Part shown: positions 6,660-15,137 of the stretch, in pieces | How positions within the stretch are numbered: the stretch's first letter is position 1 | Layout of the letters: each line of letters begins with the position of its first letter | Origin: JAFGDI01 sp963667715 | GTDB lineage: Bacteria > Planctomycetota > Phycisphaerae > Sedimentisphaerales > SM23-30 | Reading direction: 5' to 3' | DNA: 64,000 bases | Assembly (NCBI GenBank): GCA_963667715.1 | Contig: OY763926.1 | Span: 1,736,001-1,800,000 of the forward strand | Made by a program: the position numbers and the translations under genes | The notes under the pieces: generated by a model | Seen by the model: only the letters and a program-made list of their open reading frames with translations | Database searches by the model: none | What the model was told of the DNA's origin: nothing

Positions 6660-9089
6660 TTGAAGAAGTACTTTACGATATTTGTCGGAATCATTTTTTT
6701 AACATCATTTCTGAATGCAGGTGAGATAGAAAATGCGGTTCGTCTGCGTGGAATGGCACATGCTCAGTGGGGTCAGGCAGAACTTCAGGGCAAAGGTCTG
6801 ACAAAAGCAGTATTATCCAAAGAAGAGCTGGTAGACAGGGTTCGTCAGGCGGTTATCTGGCTGGAGGCGGCAGAGAGGCTCTCAGATAATGATAAGTATG
6901 TTCTGGCTGATCTGGAATATCTGTATCGTTCGGAAATGATCGATGATCCCGGCAGGGCGATGAAGACTTTGGTGCGATATAGCGATATTGTGCCGGAAGA
7001 TAATTTATGTGTGTCGGGCTGGATGGATTATACGCTGGCTATGTTGAATAAACAGGATGCCCGAAGCAGCTATATTAATTCGATGCTGGAAAATCTCATG
7101 GCCTATCCCAAGGTTCAGTCAGATATGATAAAGCTGTTGGGTATTTATGCACTGGAGCAGGGTGATGCTGACAGGGCGGCAGGGATGTTCGAGTATGCCT
7201 GGAAGGTATGGCCGTATAATATCGATTCAGCTGCCAGATTGCTGGCTTTACCATTGCCGGAAGTTGATGATAAAGACGGCAAGCTAAGTGAACAAGAGAA
7301 AGCATCGATAAATATTCAGCTTCAGCAGAACAGGGTATTCCATTCGTTTTATTATATGCTTATGGTACTGGCGTCCGATCCGGGCAAGGCTGATATCTCG
7401 CTGAATCTGGCAGATATTCTGTTTTCCATGAATAAGTATGATAGTGCCTGGGTGTTTTACGATCATTGTTTGAAATTGCTGGCGATGAAAAACGATGACA
7501 GTGTGAAAGTGACTGATCTTGCTGGGATAGAGTTTAAGGCGGCTGTGAGCTGTTTTAATGCTGGTAAATATGATATGGCGGCCAACTTTTTAGATGGCGT
7601 ACAGGCGAAGATTCCCGGCGATATAGCTTCAGCTGCATTTGAGTATTTGGTATTACAGAAAAAGGGTATGACAGCGGAAGCAGCTGCTTATGCTAATGAA
7701 TTTGAGAGTTCAGCGGCTCAGAGAGAGCAGAATAATATAGATATGGTCTGGTACTATATCTTTGCGAAAAATGATCTGGCTAAAGCACAGGAGTATGCTG
7801 AAAAAATAGAAACAGAAGCTTCTGCGAGTTTGCCGGGTGTGGTTGGCTATCTACAGGCGGTAAGCGGCCAGGTAGATGGAATAGATGATTTTATAAGCAA
7901 GTATCCGCCTAACAGTGCGATCAACTGTTTTGCTATCGCTCGGGCGTATGCCAATAGCGGAGATTTTGATAAGGCGTATCAATACATAACGCAGGCCAGA
8001 GACTCTTCGCCGGGTGCATTGAATAGTTTTATCGAAAGTGCTCGTGCGGAGCTGGTTCAACAGGTCGGAATAACAGAGCCAGAGCCGATGCTGGATTCTA
8101 TCGATATGGTATTGAATCGTCTGGATATTTCGGCACTGGCAATAGCCTTTAAGCCGGAGGAATATTTGCAGTGCGGGGCTCGATGCTCAAGGAAGATGTT
8201 TGAATATACAGAGGATATTCCAATCGATATATCGGTGAGTAATATATCAGATACTGAACTTGTGATGGGTTCTGATATGTTTTTTGATCCGTATTTGTAT
8301 GTAGTGGCAGAGGTGGTGCGTGATGTGCCGGGCAAAGAACCAGAACGGACTGTTTTTCCGGTAGGTCTTCGATATTTAGCTCAGCGTCCGACATTACGTC
8401 CAGGCTTTTCAAACAGTTTTCAGGATATTGTAAACTATGGCGAGTTGGGGCGTTTGATAGAGGGATGTCCGCAGATCGATTGTAAGGTGAAGTTTACCTG
8501 TTTGCCAATGCCGTATATAAGTGAAGTTGGCAAAGTAGAGAGCTTATTCCCTGAGCTTGTCAGTAGTGAACCGGTAGTAACCAGACAGGCTTTTGTGCTG
8601 ACCCCGCAGCGTTTGTTATTGAATTATAAAATGCTAATGACTGGCCGCTCTGACGAAAAGGTTCGTGCTGTTAAGTTGTTTACAGGGTTGCTCAAGGAAG
8701 GGATGGCAGCCCGAGCTGGAGAGCTGAGTTATAGTCCAAAGCAGATAGATCATGATAAAACAGTTTCGGCGGTACTGGCGGTGCTGGCAGATAAAGACCC
8801 ACTAGTGCGTGCCTGGACTGCTTATTACCTTGACGGGCTGGTGAGTGATAAAGCAGTTGTAAATGCACTTTCAGACCGTTTGAAAGATGAGAACTGGTTT
8901 GTCCGTTTGATGGCACTGAACACTCTCAAGGCAAATGTGAAGATCGATAGTGTACTGGAATGGTTCAGTAAAAATGAAACAGATGAGACCGTACTCAGGC
9001 AGGTTCAGCTATGGCTGGGTAAAAAATGGCAGACTGAAGAGCTGGAGTTTGACTTTCCAGAGCCGGTAGAGGCAGAAGCTGGCAATTGA
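6660..9089 (+). CDS. Secreted TPR-rich protein with C-terminal HEAT-like repeats
   Basis: This 809-aa protein probably begins at TTG, with a GAGGAT ribosome site 6 nt upstream; the next residues (KKYFTIFVGIIFLTSFLNAG) form a signal peptide. Residues ~35-470 are helical with TPR-like repeats (ADLEYLYRSE, AAGMFEYAWKVWP, LNLADILFSMNKYDSAWVFYDHCL, FAIARAYANSGDFDKAYQYITQA). A beta-rich middle (~510-670) contains paired-cysteine stretches. Residues ~700-790 carry HEAT-like repeats (VSAVLAVLADKDPLVRAWTAYYL, VVNALSDRLKDENWFVRLMALNTL). A periplasmic scaffold role is inferred; no enzyme motif was seen. It ends 5 nt before the convergent hisD stop. Confidence 0.75.
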   Translation: MKKYFTIFVGIIFLTSFLNAGEIENAVRLRGMAHAQWGQAELQGKGLTKAVLSKEELVDRVRQAVIWLEAAERLSDNDKYVLADLEYLYRSEMIDDPGRAMKTLVRYSDIVPEDNLCVSGWMDYTLAMLNKQDARSSYINSMLENLMAYPKVQSDMIKLLGIYALEQGDADRAAGMFEYAWKVWPYNIDSAARLLALPLPEVDDKDGKLSEQEKASINIQLQQNRVFHSFYYMLMVLASDPGKADISLNLADILFSMNKYDSAWVFYDHCLKLLAMKNDDSVKVTDLAGIEFKAAVSCFNAGKYDMAANFLDGVQAKIPGDIASAAFEYLVLQKKGMTAEAAAYANEFESSAAQREQNNIDMVWYYIFAKNDLAKAQEYAEKIETEASASLPGVVGYLQAVSGQVDGIDDFISKYPPNSAINCFAIARAYANSGDFDKAYQYITQARDSSPGALNSFIESARAELVQQVGITEPEPMLDSIDMVLNRLDISALAIAFKPEEYLQCGARCSRKMFEYTEDIPIDISVSNISDTELVMGSDMFFDPYLYVVAEVVRDVPGKEPERTVFPVGLRYLAQRPTLRPGFSNSFQDIVNYGELGRLIEGCPQIDCKVKFTCLPMPYISEVGKVESLFPELVSSEPVVTRQAFVLTPQRLLLNYKMLMTGRSDEKVRAVKLFTGLLKEGMAARAGELSYSPKQIDHDKTVSAVLAVLADKDPLVRAWTAYYLDGLVSDKAVVNALSDRLKDENWFVRLMALNTLKANVKIDSVLEWFSKNETDETVLRQVQLWLGKKWQTEELEFDFPEPVEAEAGN

Positions 9090-9094
9090 GTAAA

Positions 9095-10405
9095 TTATAC
9101 ACGTCTTGACACGCTGCGTGCGTGAGCATCTAGTCCTTCAACTTCTGCTATTTTCAGAATTGACGATGATGCTTGTGCTAATGCGTTCTTATCGTATTTT
9201 ATGATACTGCTCTGTTTAATGAAGTCATTAACATTGAGTGGCCCGAATATTTTAGCTGAGCCGCCAGTTGGTAATGTGTGGCTGGGACCGGCAAAATAAT
9301 CACCGCAGGCTACCGGACAATAGTGACCGATAAAGATCGCTCCGGCATTTGTTATCTTATCTGCTACTTCCTGACTATTTGTACATTGAATCTGCAGGTG
9401 TTCTGCGGCAAAGTCATTTGCTAGCTCAATGCACTGATCCATGTTTTCGGCCAGTACTATCAGGCTGTCCTCAGAGAGGCATTTTCTGGTAGCATCAGCC
9501 CGTCCGAGCTGTTCAAGTTGGATAGTGAGTTCCTTTTTGACATTTTCGGCGAGCTCTGGTGAGTCTGTTACCAGCATAGAGCTGCCCGGTGCGTGTTCTG
9601 CCTGACTAAGCAGGTCAGCGGCAACATATTCGGGGTTGGCAGAGCTGTCAGCAATCACCAGTACATCACTTGGGCCGGCGAAACTATCGATATCAACCAG
9701 ACCAAATACTTCTTTTTTAGCCAGCTGGCCCCACATATTGCTAGGCCCTACTATTTTGTCAACTTTCCTGATATTATCAGTGCCAAAAGCCAGAGCGGCA
9801 ACAGCCTGGGCACCGCTGATGCGATAAACATCAGTAACGCCAAGCTCGTAACAGACACCAAGGATTACCGGGTGGATATTATCGTTGAATCTTGGGGCAC
9901 TAATTACAGCGGTTTCTTTAACGCCGGCAGCCTGGGCAGGTACAACAGTCATAATAACCGTAGACGGCAATGGTGCAGAGGCACCGGGAACACATACACC
10001 AACTCTATCCAGAGGGGTGTAGCGAACGCCGAGAGTTGCACCTGATTTGGTTTGCCAGTCTGGTATCTGAGCGACTTTGATCTTTTCCTGATAGCTGCGG
10101 ACATTGTCAATTGCCTCACGGAGTGCTGCGAGCAGTTCCGGTTCCAGAGCAGCATGGGCCGCGGCGAGTTCTTCGTTAGTGACCCTGAACTTATCAGGAG
10201 TCAGTTTAACATTATCGAACTGAGCGGTCATTTCAGCGATAGCGTTATCGCCGCCGGAACGAACACGGTCAACAATGTCTCTAACGGCCTGTTGGCGAGC
10301 CTGCTGGTTTAGCAGGGCACCTTCAAGTGAGAACTTCTGTTTATAAGCGGTCCAGTTTCCGGCAAAGTCTGCGTCACTGGTATTTAAGCAATTTATAACT
10401 GTCAT
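9095..10405 (-). CDS. hisD: Histidinol dehydrogenase
   Basis: This 436-aa cytoplasmic enzyme carries out the last two oxidation steps of histidine synthesis (L-histidinol to L-histidine, NAD- and Zn-dependent). Family blocks are clear: VGVCVPGASAPLPSTVIMTVVPAQAAGV, DKIVGPSN, DSFAGPSDVLVIAD, DLLSQAEHAPGSS, the catalytic AEHLQI, and GDYFAGPSHTLPTGGSAK. The length is normal. It sits 34 nt downstream of clpX on the same strand and may be cotranscribed. No other his genes are present, so the pathway is scattered. No Shine-Dalgarno was seen before its ATG. Confidence 0.96.
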   Translation of the reverse strand: MTVINCLNTSDADFAGNWTAYKQKFSLEGALLNQQARQQAVRDIVDRVRSGGDNAIAEMTAQFDNVKLTPDKFRVTNEELAAAHAALEPELLAALREAIDNVRSYQEKIKVAQIPDWQTKSGATLGVRYTPLDRVGVCVPGASAPLPSTVIMTVVPAQAAGVKETAVISAPRFNDNIHPVILGVCYELGVTDVYRISGAQAVAALAFGTDNIRKVDKIVGPSNMWGQLAKKEVFGLVDIDSFAGPSDVLVIADSSANPEYVAADLLSQAEHAPGSSMLVTDSPELAENVKKELTIQLEQLGRADATRKCLSEDSLIVLAENMDQCIELANDFAAEHLQIQCTNSQEVADKITNAGAIFIGHYCPVACGDYFAGPSHTLPTGGSAKIFGPLNVNDFIKQSSIIKYDKNALAQASSSILKIAEVEGLDAHARSVSRRV

Positions 10406-10439
10406 TTTAAAATAAGCTCAAGCTGAATATATTCAGATA

Positions 10440-11732
10440 TCAGGCAGGTTTTTTCTTATTGTCTTCATCGTCGATGTCAGAAGTGTCAAACATGCCTTTT
10501 TCCTGTTTAACGATCTCTTCTGTTATGACATGTTTGCCCTTTTCTTTCTGGTCAGGCAGATCATACATGATACTGAGCATGAAATCTTCCATAACACCAC
10601 GCAGGGCACGAGCACCGGTATCACGTTCGATAGCCTTGCGAGCTACCTCGAGCAGTGCTTCATGGGTGAATTCCAGTTCGCAGCCTTCGAGCTCGAAGAA
10701 CTTCTGATACTGACGAACAAGTGCGTTTTTCGGTTCGGTTAGGATATTGATAAGTGCGTCTTCATCCAACGGCGACATAGCGGCGATAATAGGCAGACGA
10801 CCGATCAGTTCCGGGATCATACCGAAATGGACCAGATCCTGAGGTGTTACGCTCTTGAGGATCTTTAGTGTCTCGTCTGTCTTATCCTCGGTAATGGACT
10901 CTTCAGAGCCGAACCCGATCTGGCTATGGCCCAGACGTTTGCGGATAATAGTATCCATGCCGGCAAAAGTACCGCCGCAGATAAAGAGAATCTGCGAAGT
11001 ATCCATCTGGATATACTGCTGTTCAGGATGTTTACGTCCGCCCTGAGGAGGGATATTTGCCACAGTACCTTCGAGCAGTTTCAATAGCGACTGCTGAACA
11101 CCTTCGCCGGAGACGTCTCTGGTTATACTGACATTCTGGTTAGTCTTGCCGATCTTATCGATCTCGTCAATGTAGATAATACCACGTTGAGCCGCTTCGA
11201 TATCGAACTCAGCTGCCTGCAGGAGTCTGAGTAGAATGTTTTCCACGTCTTCACCAACGTATCCAGCCTCGGTAAGGGTGGTAGCGTCAGTAATTGCGAA
11301 AGGTACGTCGATAAACTTGGCGAGTGTCTTTGCAATAAGAGTTTTACCAGAACCGGTCGGGCCGATCAGTAGAACATTACTCTTTTCGATCTCAACATCA
11401 CTGTCGCTTATACGATCCTGACTCAGGCGTTTATAATGGTTGTGAACAGCAACGGAGATACATTTCTTAGCATAATCCTGACCAATGATATAAGTGTCAA
11501 GATGTTCCTTAATAGCTCTAGGTGTAGGAATATTGGTTATGCTGTCGCTACTACTGCTGCCGGATTTGCGTTTTTCCTGACGGATAATAGTAGAGCATAA
11601 TTCAACACAATCAGAGCAGATAAAGATCTCGTTTGGCCCCTCGATTATTGGTCCGATCTCTTTATCGCTTTTGCCACAAAAGCTGCATTTACTAATTCTG
11701 CGACGTCCGCCATTTCCTTTTTTTTCGCTCAT
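10440..11732 (-). CDS. clpX: ATP-dependent Clp protease ATP-binding subunit ClpX
   Basis: This 430-aa AAA+ unfoldase feeds substrates to the ClpP peptidase. The N-terminal zinc domain has two CxxC pairs (CSFCGK and CSDCVEL). Walker A is GPTGSGKT, Walker B is IIYIDEIDK, and the sensor/arginine region TGARALRGVMEDFML is intact. The central QQSLLKLLEGTVANIPPQGGRKHP stretch is typical of ClpX. AAAGGA precedes the ATG. clpP is not adjacent, unlike the common clpP-clpX arrangement. Confidence 0.97.
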   Translation of the reverse strand: MSEKKGNGGRRRISKCSFCGKSDKEIGPIIEGPNEIFICSDCVELCSTIIRQEKRKSGSSSSDSITNIPTPRAIKEHLDTYIIGQDYAKKCISVAVHNHYKRLSQDRISDSDVEIEKSNVLLIGPTGSGKTLIAKTLAKFIDVPFAITDATTLTEAGYVGEDVENILLRLLQAAEFDIEAAQRGIIYIDEIDKIGKTNQNVSITRDVSGEGVQQSLLKLLEGTVANIPPQGGRKHPEQQYIQMDTSQILFICGGTFAGMDTIIRKRLGHSQIGFGSEESITEDKTDETLKILKSVTPQDLVHFGMIPELIGRLPIIAAMSPLDEDALINILTEPKNALVRQYQKFFELEGCELEFTHEALLEVARKAIERDTGARALRGVMEDFMLSIMYDLPDQKEKGKHVITEEIVKQEKGMFDTSDIDDEDNKKKPA

Positions 11733-11774
11733 GTTCCTTTAAAGATCCTTCCTTAGAGAAAGCGTCCTTACTCC

Positions 11775-12053
11775 TTATTTGTTACTGTTTATAAAGGCTT
11801 CTTTTAGCCTGGTATATTCCTCGGTACTAATCTGGCCTTTGGCATTCATTTCCTTAAGTTCGTGAAGGCTGAATGAGCTGCTGTTGCTGGAAACAATAGT
11901 ATCACTTTTAAGCCAGCTGCGGAATTTCATCAGGCAATAGCCGATAATGATAAGTCCTGCTATGGTGGCGAGTGTGAGTCCGACGATCCAGAGTTTTTCT
12001 GAACTGGTAGGTCCTCTTGATTCTACTACTGCTATGTTTATTAAAGGCTCCAT
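11775..12053 (-). CDS. Small membrane protein with SHOCT domain
   Basis: This 92-aa protein starts MEPLINIAVVESRG and has one transmembrane helix (~residues 20-42, LWIVGLTLATIAGLIIIGYCL). A C-terminal SHOCT motif follows (FSLHELKEMNAKGQISTEEYTRLKEAF). SHOCT is a short oligomerisation module of unknown specific function. The frame stays open to an upstream TTG at 12092, but that TTG is the -35 hexamer of the promoter. The ATG at 12053 is therefore chosen. It lies 42 nt upstream of clpX on the same strand, so cotranscription with clpX-hisD is possible. Confidence 0.7.
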   Translation of the reverse strand: MEPLINIAVVESRGPTSSEKLWIVGLTLATIAGLIIIGYCLMKFRSWLKSDTIVSSNSSSFSLHELKEMNAKGQISTEEYTRLKEAFINSNK

Positions 12054-12063
12054 TATCCAATAA

Positions 12064-12092
12064 TTTATATGAGAAATAAGCCTTAGAGTCAA
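12064..12092 (-). promoter_or_regulatory. Sigma-70 promoter of the SHOCT gene
   Basis: On the minus strand, TTGACT (12092-12087) and TATAAA (12069-12064) are separated by exactly 17 nt. The -10 box ends 10 nt before the ATG at 12053, so the leader would be only 3-4 nt long. No Shine-Dalgarno could fit in it. This promoter may also serve clpX and hisD downstream. Confidence 0.65.
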
Positions 12093-12392
12093 GCTAATTA
12101 GTATTAGTTATGGCGTTTATGGAGGTATAAGGGGGTAAAATCGAATTTTCCTTGAACTTTTACCGTTAACAATGTATTTATATATGTTTACCAGCAAGTC
12201 GACAGTTAAACTTCGATAATACAGTATGTTATTTACAGGTGTATATCGGAAAGCCGTTTCTTATGGTAATACCAGTAAATAATACTGAAATTTGCATTTA
12301 TGCGAAATTGAAGTATGAAGTGGTGTGTATTTCCCGACCGGGGGGCCGGGGGGCACTGCTGAGTTATGTAAATCATTTATTGAGAAATAATT
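12093..12392. other. Intergenic region with a double G6 tract
   Basis: No gene was seen. A striking GC-rich block sits in AT-rich surroundings: six G (12340-12345), CC, then six G (12348-12353), ending 39 nt before the rnfC start. It could form a G-quadruplex or act as a slippage tract. No convincing promoter hexamers for rnfC were found. Confidence 0.45.
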
Positions 12393-13754
12393 ATGCCCGC
12401 GAAAGTTGATACAAGCAAAAAGGTCTTTGGCAAATGTTCTTTTCCCGGCGGAGTACATCCACCACATCGTAAAATGACAGAGGGTCTACCTGTCGAGCGG
12501 GTTTCACTCACTCCAGGCCATGATGTAGTAGTGCCAATGGTGCAGCATATCGGCGCACCGTGTAAGCCGGTGGTAAAGCCTAAGGATGTAGTAACAGCCG
12601 GTCAGGTGGTAGGTGAGTCTGATTCATTTGTCTCTTCACCGGTTCACAGCCCATGTAATGGTGTGGTAAAGAGTATTGTGCCACTATTTCATCCGTCAGG
12701 CAGGAAGATCGAGTCGGTTGTTATCACTGTTGCAGAAGATCAGCCAGAGCCGAAGAACTGGCAGGATTTTCCGATGGATTTTGACTTGGACTCAATCGAG
12801 CCGGGCAAGATCGCAGAAGCCGCTGGTAATTGCGGCCTGGTAGGTGAGGGCGGAGCGGCTTTCCCAACCAGAGTGAAACTTACTGCTAATCCGGCCAAGC
12901 CGATAGATATGGTTATCCTGAACGGCTGTGAATGTGAGCCGTATCTGACAAGTGACCATCGTCTTATGCTGGAGAGTCCGGAATCTATCATCGTCGGTCT
13001 TCGTCTGGCAATGAAAGCTGTTGGTGCTCCTAAAGGTGTGATCGCGATCGAAGATAACAAGCAGGACGCGGTTAATAAGATGTTTGACCTGATCAAGAAT
13101 ATTGACGGTCTGCATATTGCTGTTTGTAAAACCAAGTATCCGCAGGGTGGCGAGAAGCAGTTGATAAAGGCTGTTACCGGTCGCGAAGTTCCGATTTGGG
13201 GGCTGCCGATGGATGCAGGGGTTGTAGTTAGTAATGTTGGTACAGCTGCGTCGCTGGCGTGGGCTTGTCTGGACGGTCGTCCTCTTATTGAGAGGGTGGT
13301 AACTGTTACCGGTAAGGGCATAAACCGTCCGGGTAATTTCCTGGTGCCGGTTGGAATGAAAGTTGAAGATCTGCTGGCACATTGCGGCGGAGTGAAAGAT
13401 ACAGCGTCAAAAGTTCTTCTTGGCGGGCCTATGATGGGGCCTACCGCTTATCGTCTGGATGTCCCGGTTATGAAGGGCACCAGCGGTATAACTGTAATGA
13501 CAGAAGAAGAATATCGTGTGCTTGATGAGACAGCGTGTATTCGCTGCAGTCGTTGTGTAGATAATTGTCCGGTTGGTTTATTGCCGACTACCATAGCACA
13601 TGCGATAAAGGCACGTGATGTCCAGAAGGCTCTCGATAATCACCTGATGTCATGTATCGAGTGCGGCTGTTGTACTTATGTCTGTCCGGCTCAGATACCG
13701 CTGGTACAGTATGTACGTGCCGGTAAGACCAAAGCTCGCGATATGAAAAAGTAA
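12393..13754 (+). CDS. rnfC: Electron transport complex subunit RnfC
   Basis: This 453-aa protein is the peripheral NADH/FMN- and Fe-S-binding subunit of the ion-pumping ferredoxin:NAD oxidoreductase (Rnf). Early FPGGVHPPHRK is the RnfC N-terminal signature. GLVGEGGAAFPTRVKL is the nucleotide/FMN-site region, shared with Complex I NuoF. Two 4Fe-4S clusters are visible near the C-terminus: CIRCSRCVDNCP and CIECGCCTYVCP. The length is typical of compact RnfC proteins. The usual partners rnfD, G, E, A and B are not adjacent, so the complex must be encoded elsewhere, or this copy serves another partner. A strong terminator follows. Confidence 0.93.
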   Translation: MPAKVDTSKKVFGKCSFPGGVHPPHRKMTEGLPVERVSLTPGHDVVVPMVQHIGAPCKPVVKPKDVVTAGQVVGESDSFVSSPVHSPCNGVVKSIVPLFHPSGRKIESVVITVAEDQPEPKNWQDFPMDFDLDSIEPGKIAEAAGNCGLVGEGGAAFPTRVKLTANPAKPIDMVILNGCECEPYLTSDHRLMLESPESIIVGLRLAMKAVGAPKGVIAIEDNKQDAVNKMFDLIKNIDGLHIAVCKTKYPQGGEKQLIKAVTGREVPIWGLPMDAGVVVSNVGTAASLAWACLDGRPLIERVVTVTGKGINRPGNFLVPVGMKVEDLLAHCGGVKDTASKVLLGGPMMGPTAYRLDVPVMKGTSGITVMTEEEYRVLDETACIRCSRCVDNCPVGLLPTTIAHAIKARDVQKALDNHLMSCIECGCCTYVCPAQIPLVQYVRAGKTKARDMKK

Positions 13755-13778
13755 GCGTAGTATTTAATGAAATTCGTC

Positions 13779-13824
13779 AAGGGTAAGAGGCTGTTGAACA
13801 AGCGGCTGACTTACCCTTTTTTAT
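13779..13824 (+). terminator. Rho-independent terminator of rnfC
   Basis: AAGGGTAAG (13779-13787) pairs with CTTACCCTT (13810-13818) across a 22-nt loop, followed by a T run to ~13822. It isolates rnfC from neuC. Confidence 0.8.
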
Positions 13825-13831
13825 TGTCTGC

Positions 13832-13860
13832 TTGATAATACAATCTGATATCTTTACAAT
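13832..13860 (+). promoter_or_regulatory. Promoter of neuC, leaderless geometry
   Basis: TTGATA (13832-13837), a 17-nt spacer and TACAAT (13855-13860) end 6 nt before the ATG at 13867. There is no Shine-Dalgarno. The spacing is identical to that of the aminotransferase promoter at 4022-4050. Confidence 0.6.
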
Positions 13861-13866
13861 GCATAT

Positions 13867-15024
13867 ATGAAATCAAAGAAACGCAATATAACCGTGGTGA
13901 CTGGTACGAGGGCAGATTATGGTATTCTTCGTCCGGTAATAGAGGCTATATCAGCCCAGAAAAAGCTTAATTTGCAGTTGCTGGTAACTGGTCAGCATAT
14001 GCTCCGTAAGTTTGGCTATACCTGTAGTGAAGTAGAAGCTGACGGCTGGCCGATCGTGGGTAAGGTAAAGCTTCAGACTAATAATGATGATCTTCAGGCG
14101 CATGCGATAGGTATGGGGCGGGCTATCAGTCAGTACAGTAAGATATACTTTGAGAATGACAGTGATATAGTTGTGGTGCTTGGTGATCGACTGGAGCAGT
14201 TTGCGGCGACATCGGCGGCTATTGCAAGCGGCAAGATAATAGCTCATATCCACGGCGGTGACCGGGCAACTGGTATTAGCGATGACTCTTTCAGGCACGC
14301 TATGACCAAGCTTTCGCATATCCATTTTGCGGCTAGTGATGAGTCTGCCGAGCGAATAGAAAAGCTGGGAGAGGATAAATTTCGTATTTATCGGACCGGC
14401 TCACCGGCAATTGACGGAATTAAAAAAAATATTTGTAAAAATAATAAAACGCTCAGTGAGTATGTTCCGTTTGATCTGAAAGAAAAATATTTTATCATTT
14501 TGGTACACCCTTCTGGCGGTTCGGATAGTAAAGAACAGGAGCAGATGTCAGAAATTCTTGACGTTTGTAGTCGTAAGTCAGTGCATAAGCTGGTGTTATA
14601 TCCTAACTGCGACCCAGGCCATTCGGGTATAATAACAGCAATTAAAGCTATAGAGAGTAAGGATGATTTTACAGTTGTAAGGCACTTACCCAGAAGTATT
14701 TATCTAGGTTTATTGGCTAAAAGTAGTGGGTTGATCGGAAATAGTTCGGGAGGAATAGTAGAGGCGAGCTGTATTAATGTCGATGTATTAGACGTTGGAA
14801 ATAGACAAGCCGGCCGCCAGCGTAGTAGCAGGGTGATCCATAGTGATTTTGGCCGGGACAATATCGCCAGGGCAGTAAATAAGCTGCTGAAGCTATCGGA
14901 GCCGGGTGGAAATCGTGAAGTAAGCGGTATCTACGGCAAAGGCGAAAGCGGCCGAAAAATTGCATCTATTCTGGCAAAGGTTAAGCTTGATGACGAACTG
15001 AGGCTAAAGACGATCGTCTATTAG
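13867..15024 (+). CDS. neuC: UDP-N-acetylglucosamine 2-epimerase (hydrolysing), NeuC type
   Basis: This 385-aa GT-B-fold enzyme likely converts UDP-GlcNAc (or a modified form) to ManNAc and UDP, the first step to sialic or other nonulosonic acids. Family features are VVTGTRADYGILRPVI at the start, VLGDRLEQFAATSAAIASG, AHIHGGDRATGISDDSFRHAMTKLSHIHFAAS, YRTGSPAIDGI and the C-terminal GLIGNSSGGIVEAS nucleotide site. neuB and neuA homologues are absent nearby, so the substrate variant (for example a legionaminic-acid intermediate) cannot be set. A terminator upstream and its own promoter make it a single-gene unit. Confidence 0.92.
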   Translation: MKSKKRNITVVTGTRADYGILRPVIEAISAQKKLNLQLLVTGQHMLRKFGYTCSEVEADGWPIVGKVKLQTNNDDLQAHAIGMGRAISQYSKIYFENDSDIVVVLGDRLEQFAATSAAIASGKIIAHIHGGDRATGISDDSFRHAMTKLSHIHFAASDESAERIEKLGEDKFRIYRTGSPAIDGIKKNICKNNKTLSEYVPFDLKEKYFIILVHPSGGSDSKEQEQMSEILDVCSRKSVHKLVLYPNCDPGHSGIITAIKAIESKDDFTVVRHLPRSIYLGLLAKSSGLIGNSSGGIVEASCINVDVLDVGNRQAGRQRSSRVIHSDFGRDNIARAVNKLLKLSEPGGNREVSGIYGKGESGRKIASILAKVKLDDELRLKTIVY

Positions 15025-15137
15025 TGATAATAAGCTGCCGCAAGGGCTTTTGTTCATCAAGTGCATGAGAAGTGAGTTGATTGGAGAATGCCCTGATTCC
15101 AGGGAAGTATGAAAAATACTTAGAAAAGGAATTATTT

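Noticed and set aside
12740..13382. Two ~195-aa antisense frames inside rnfC
   Set aside because: They are shadows of a gene with intact Fe-S and nucleotide motifs. No ribosome site was seen.
15081..15137. Upstream extension of the HDOD gene (MENALIPGKYEKYLEKELF)
   Set aside because: It has no ribosome site at 15081, whereas AAAGGA fits the ATG at 15138. The extension has no HDOD similarity.
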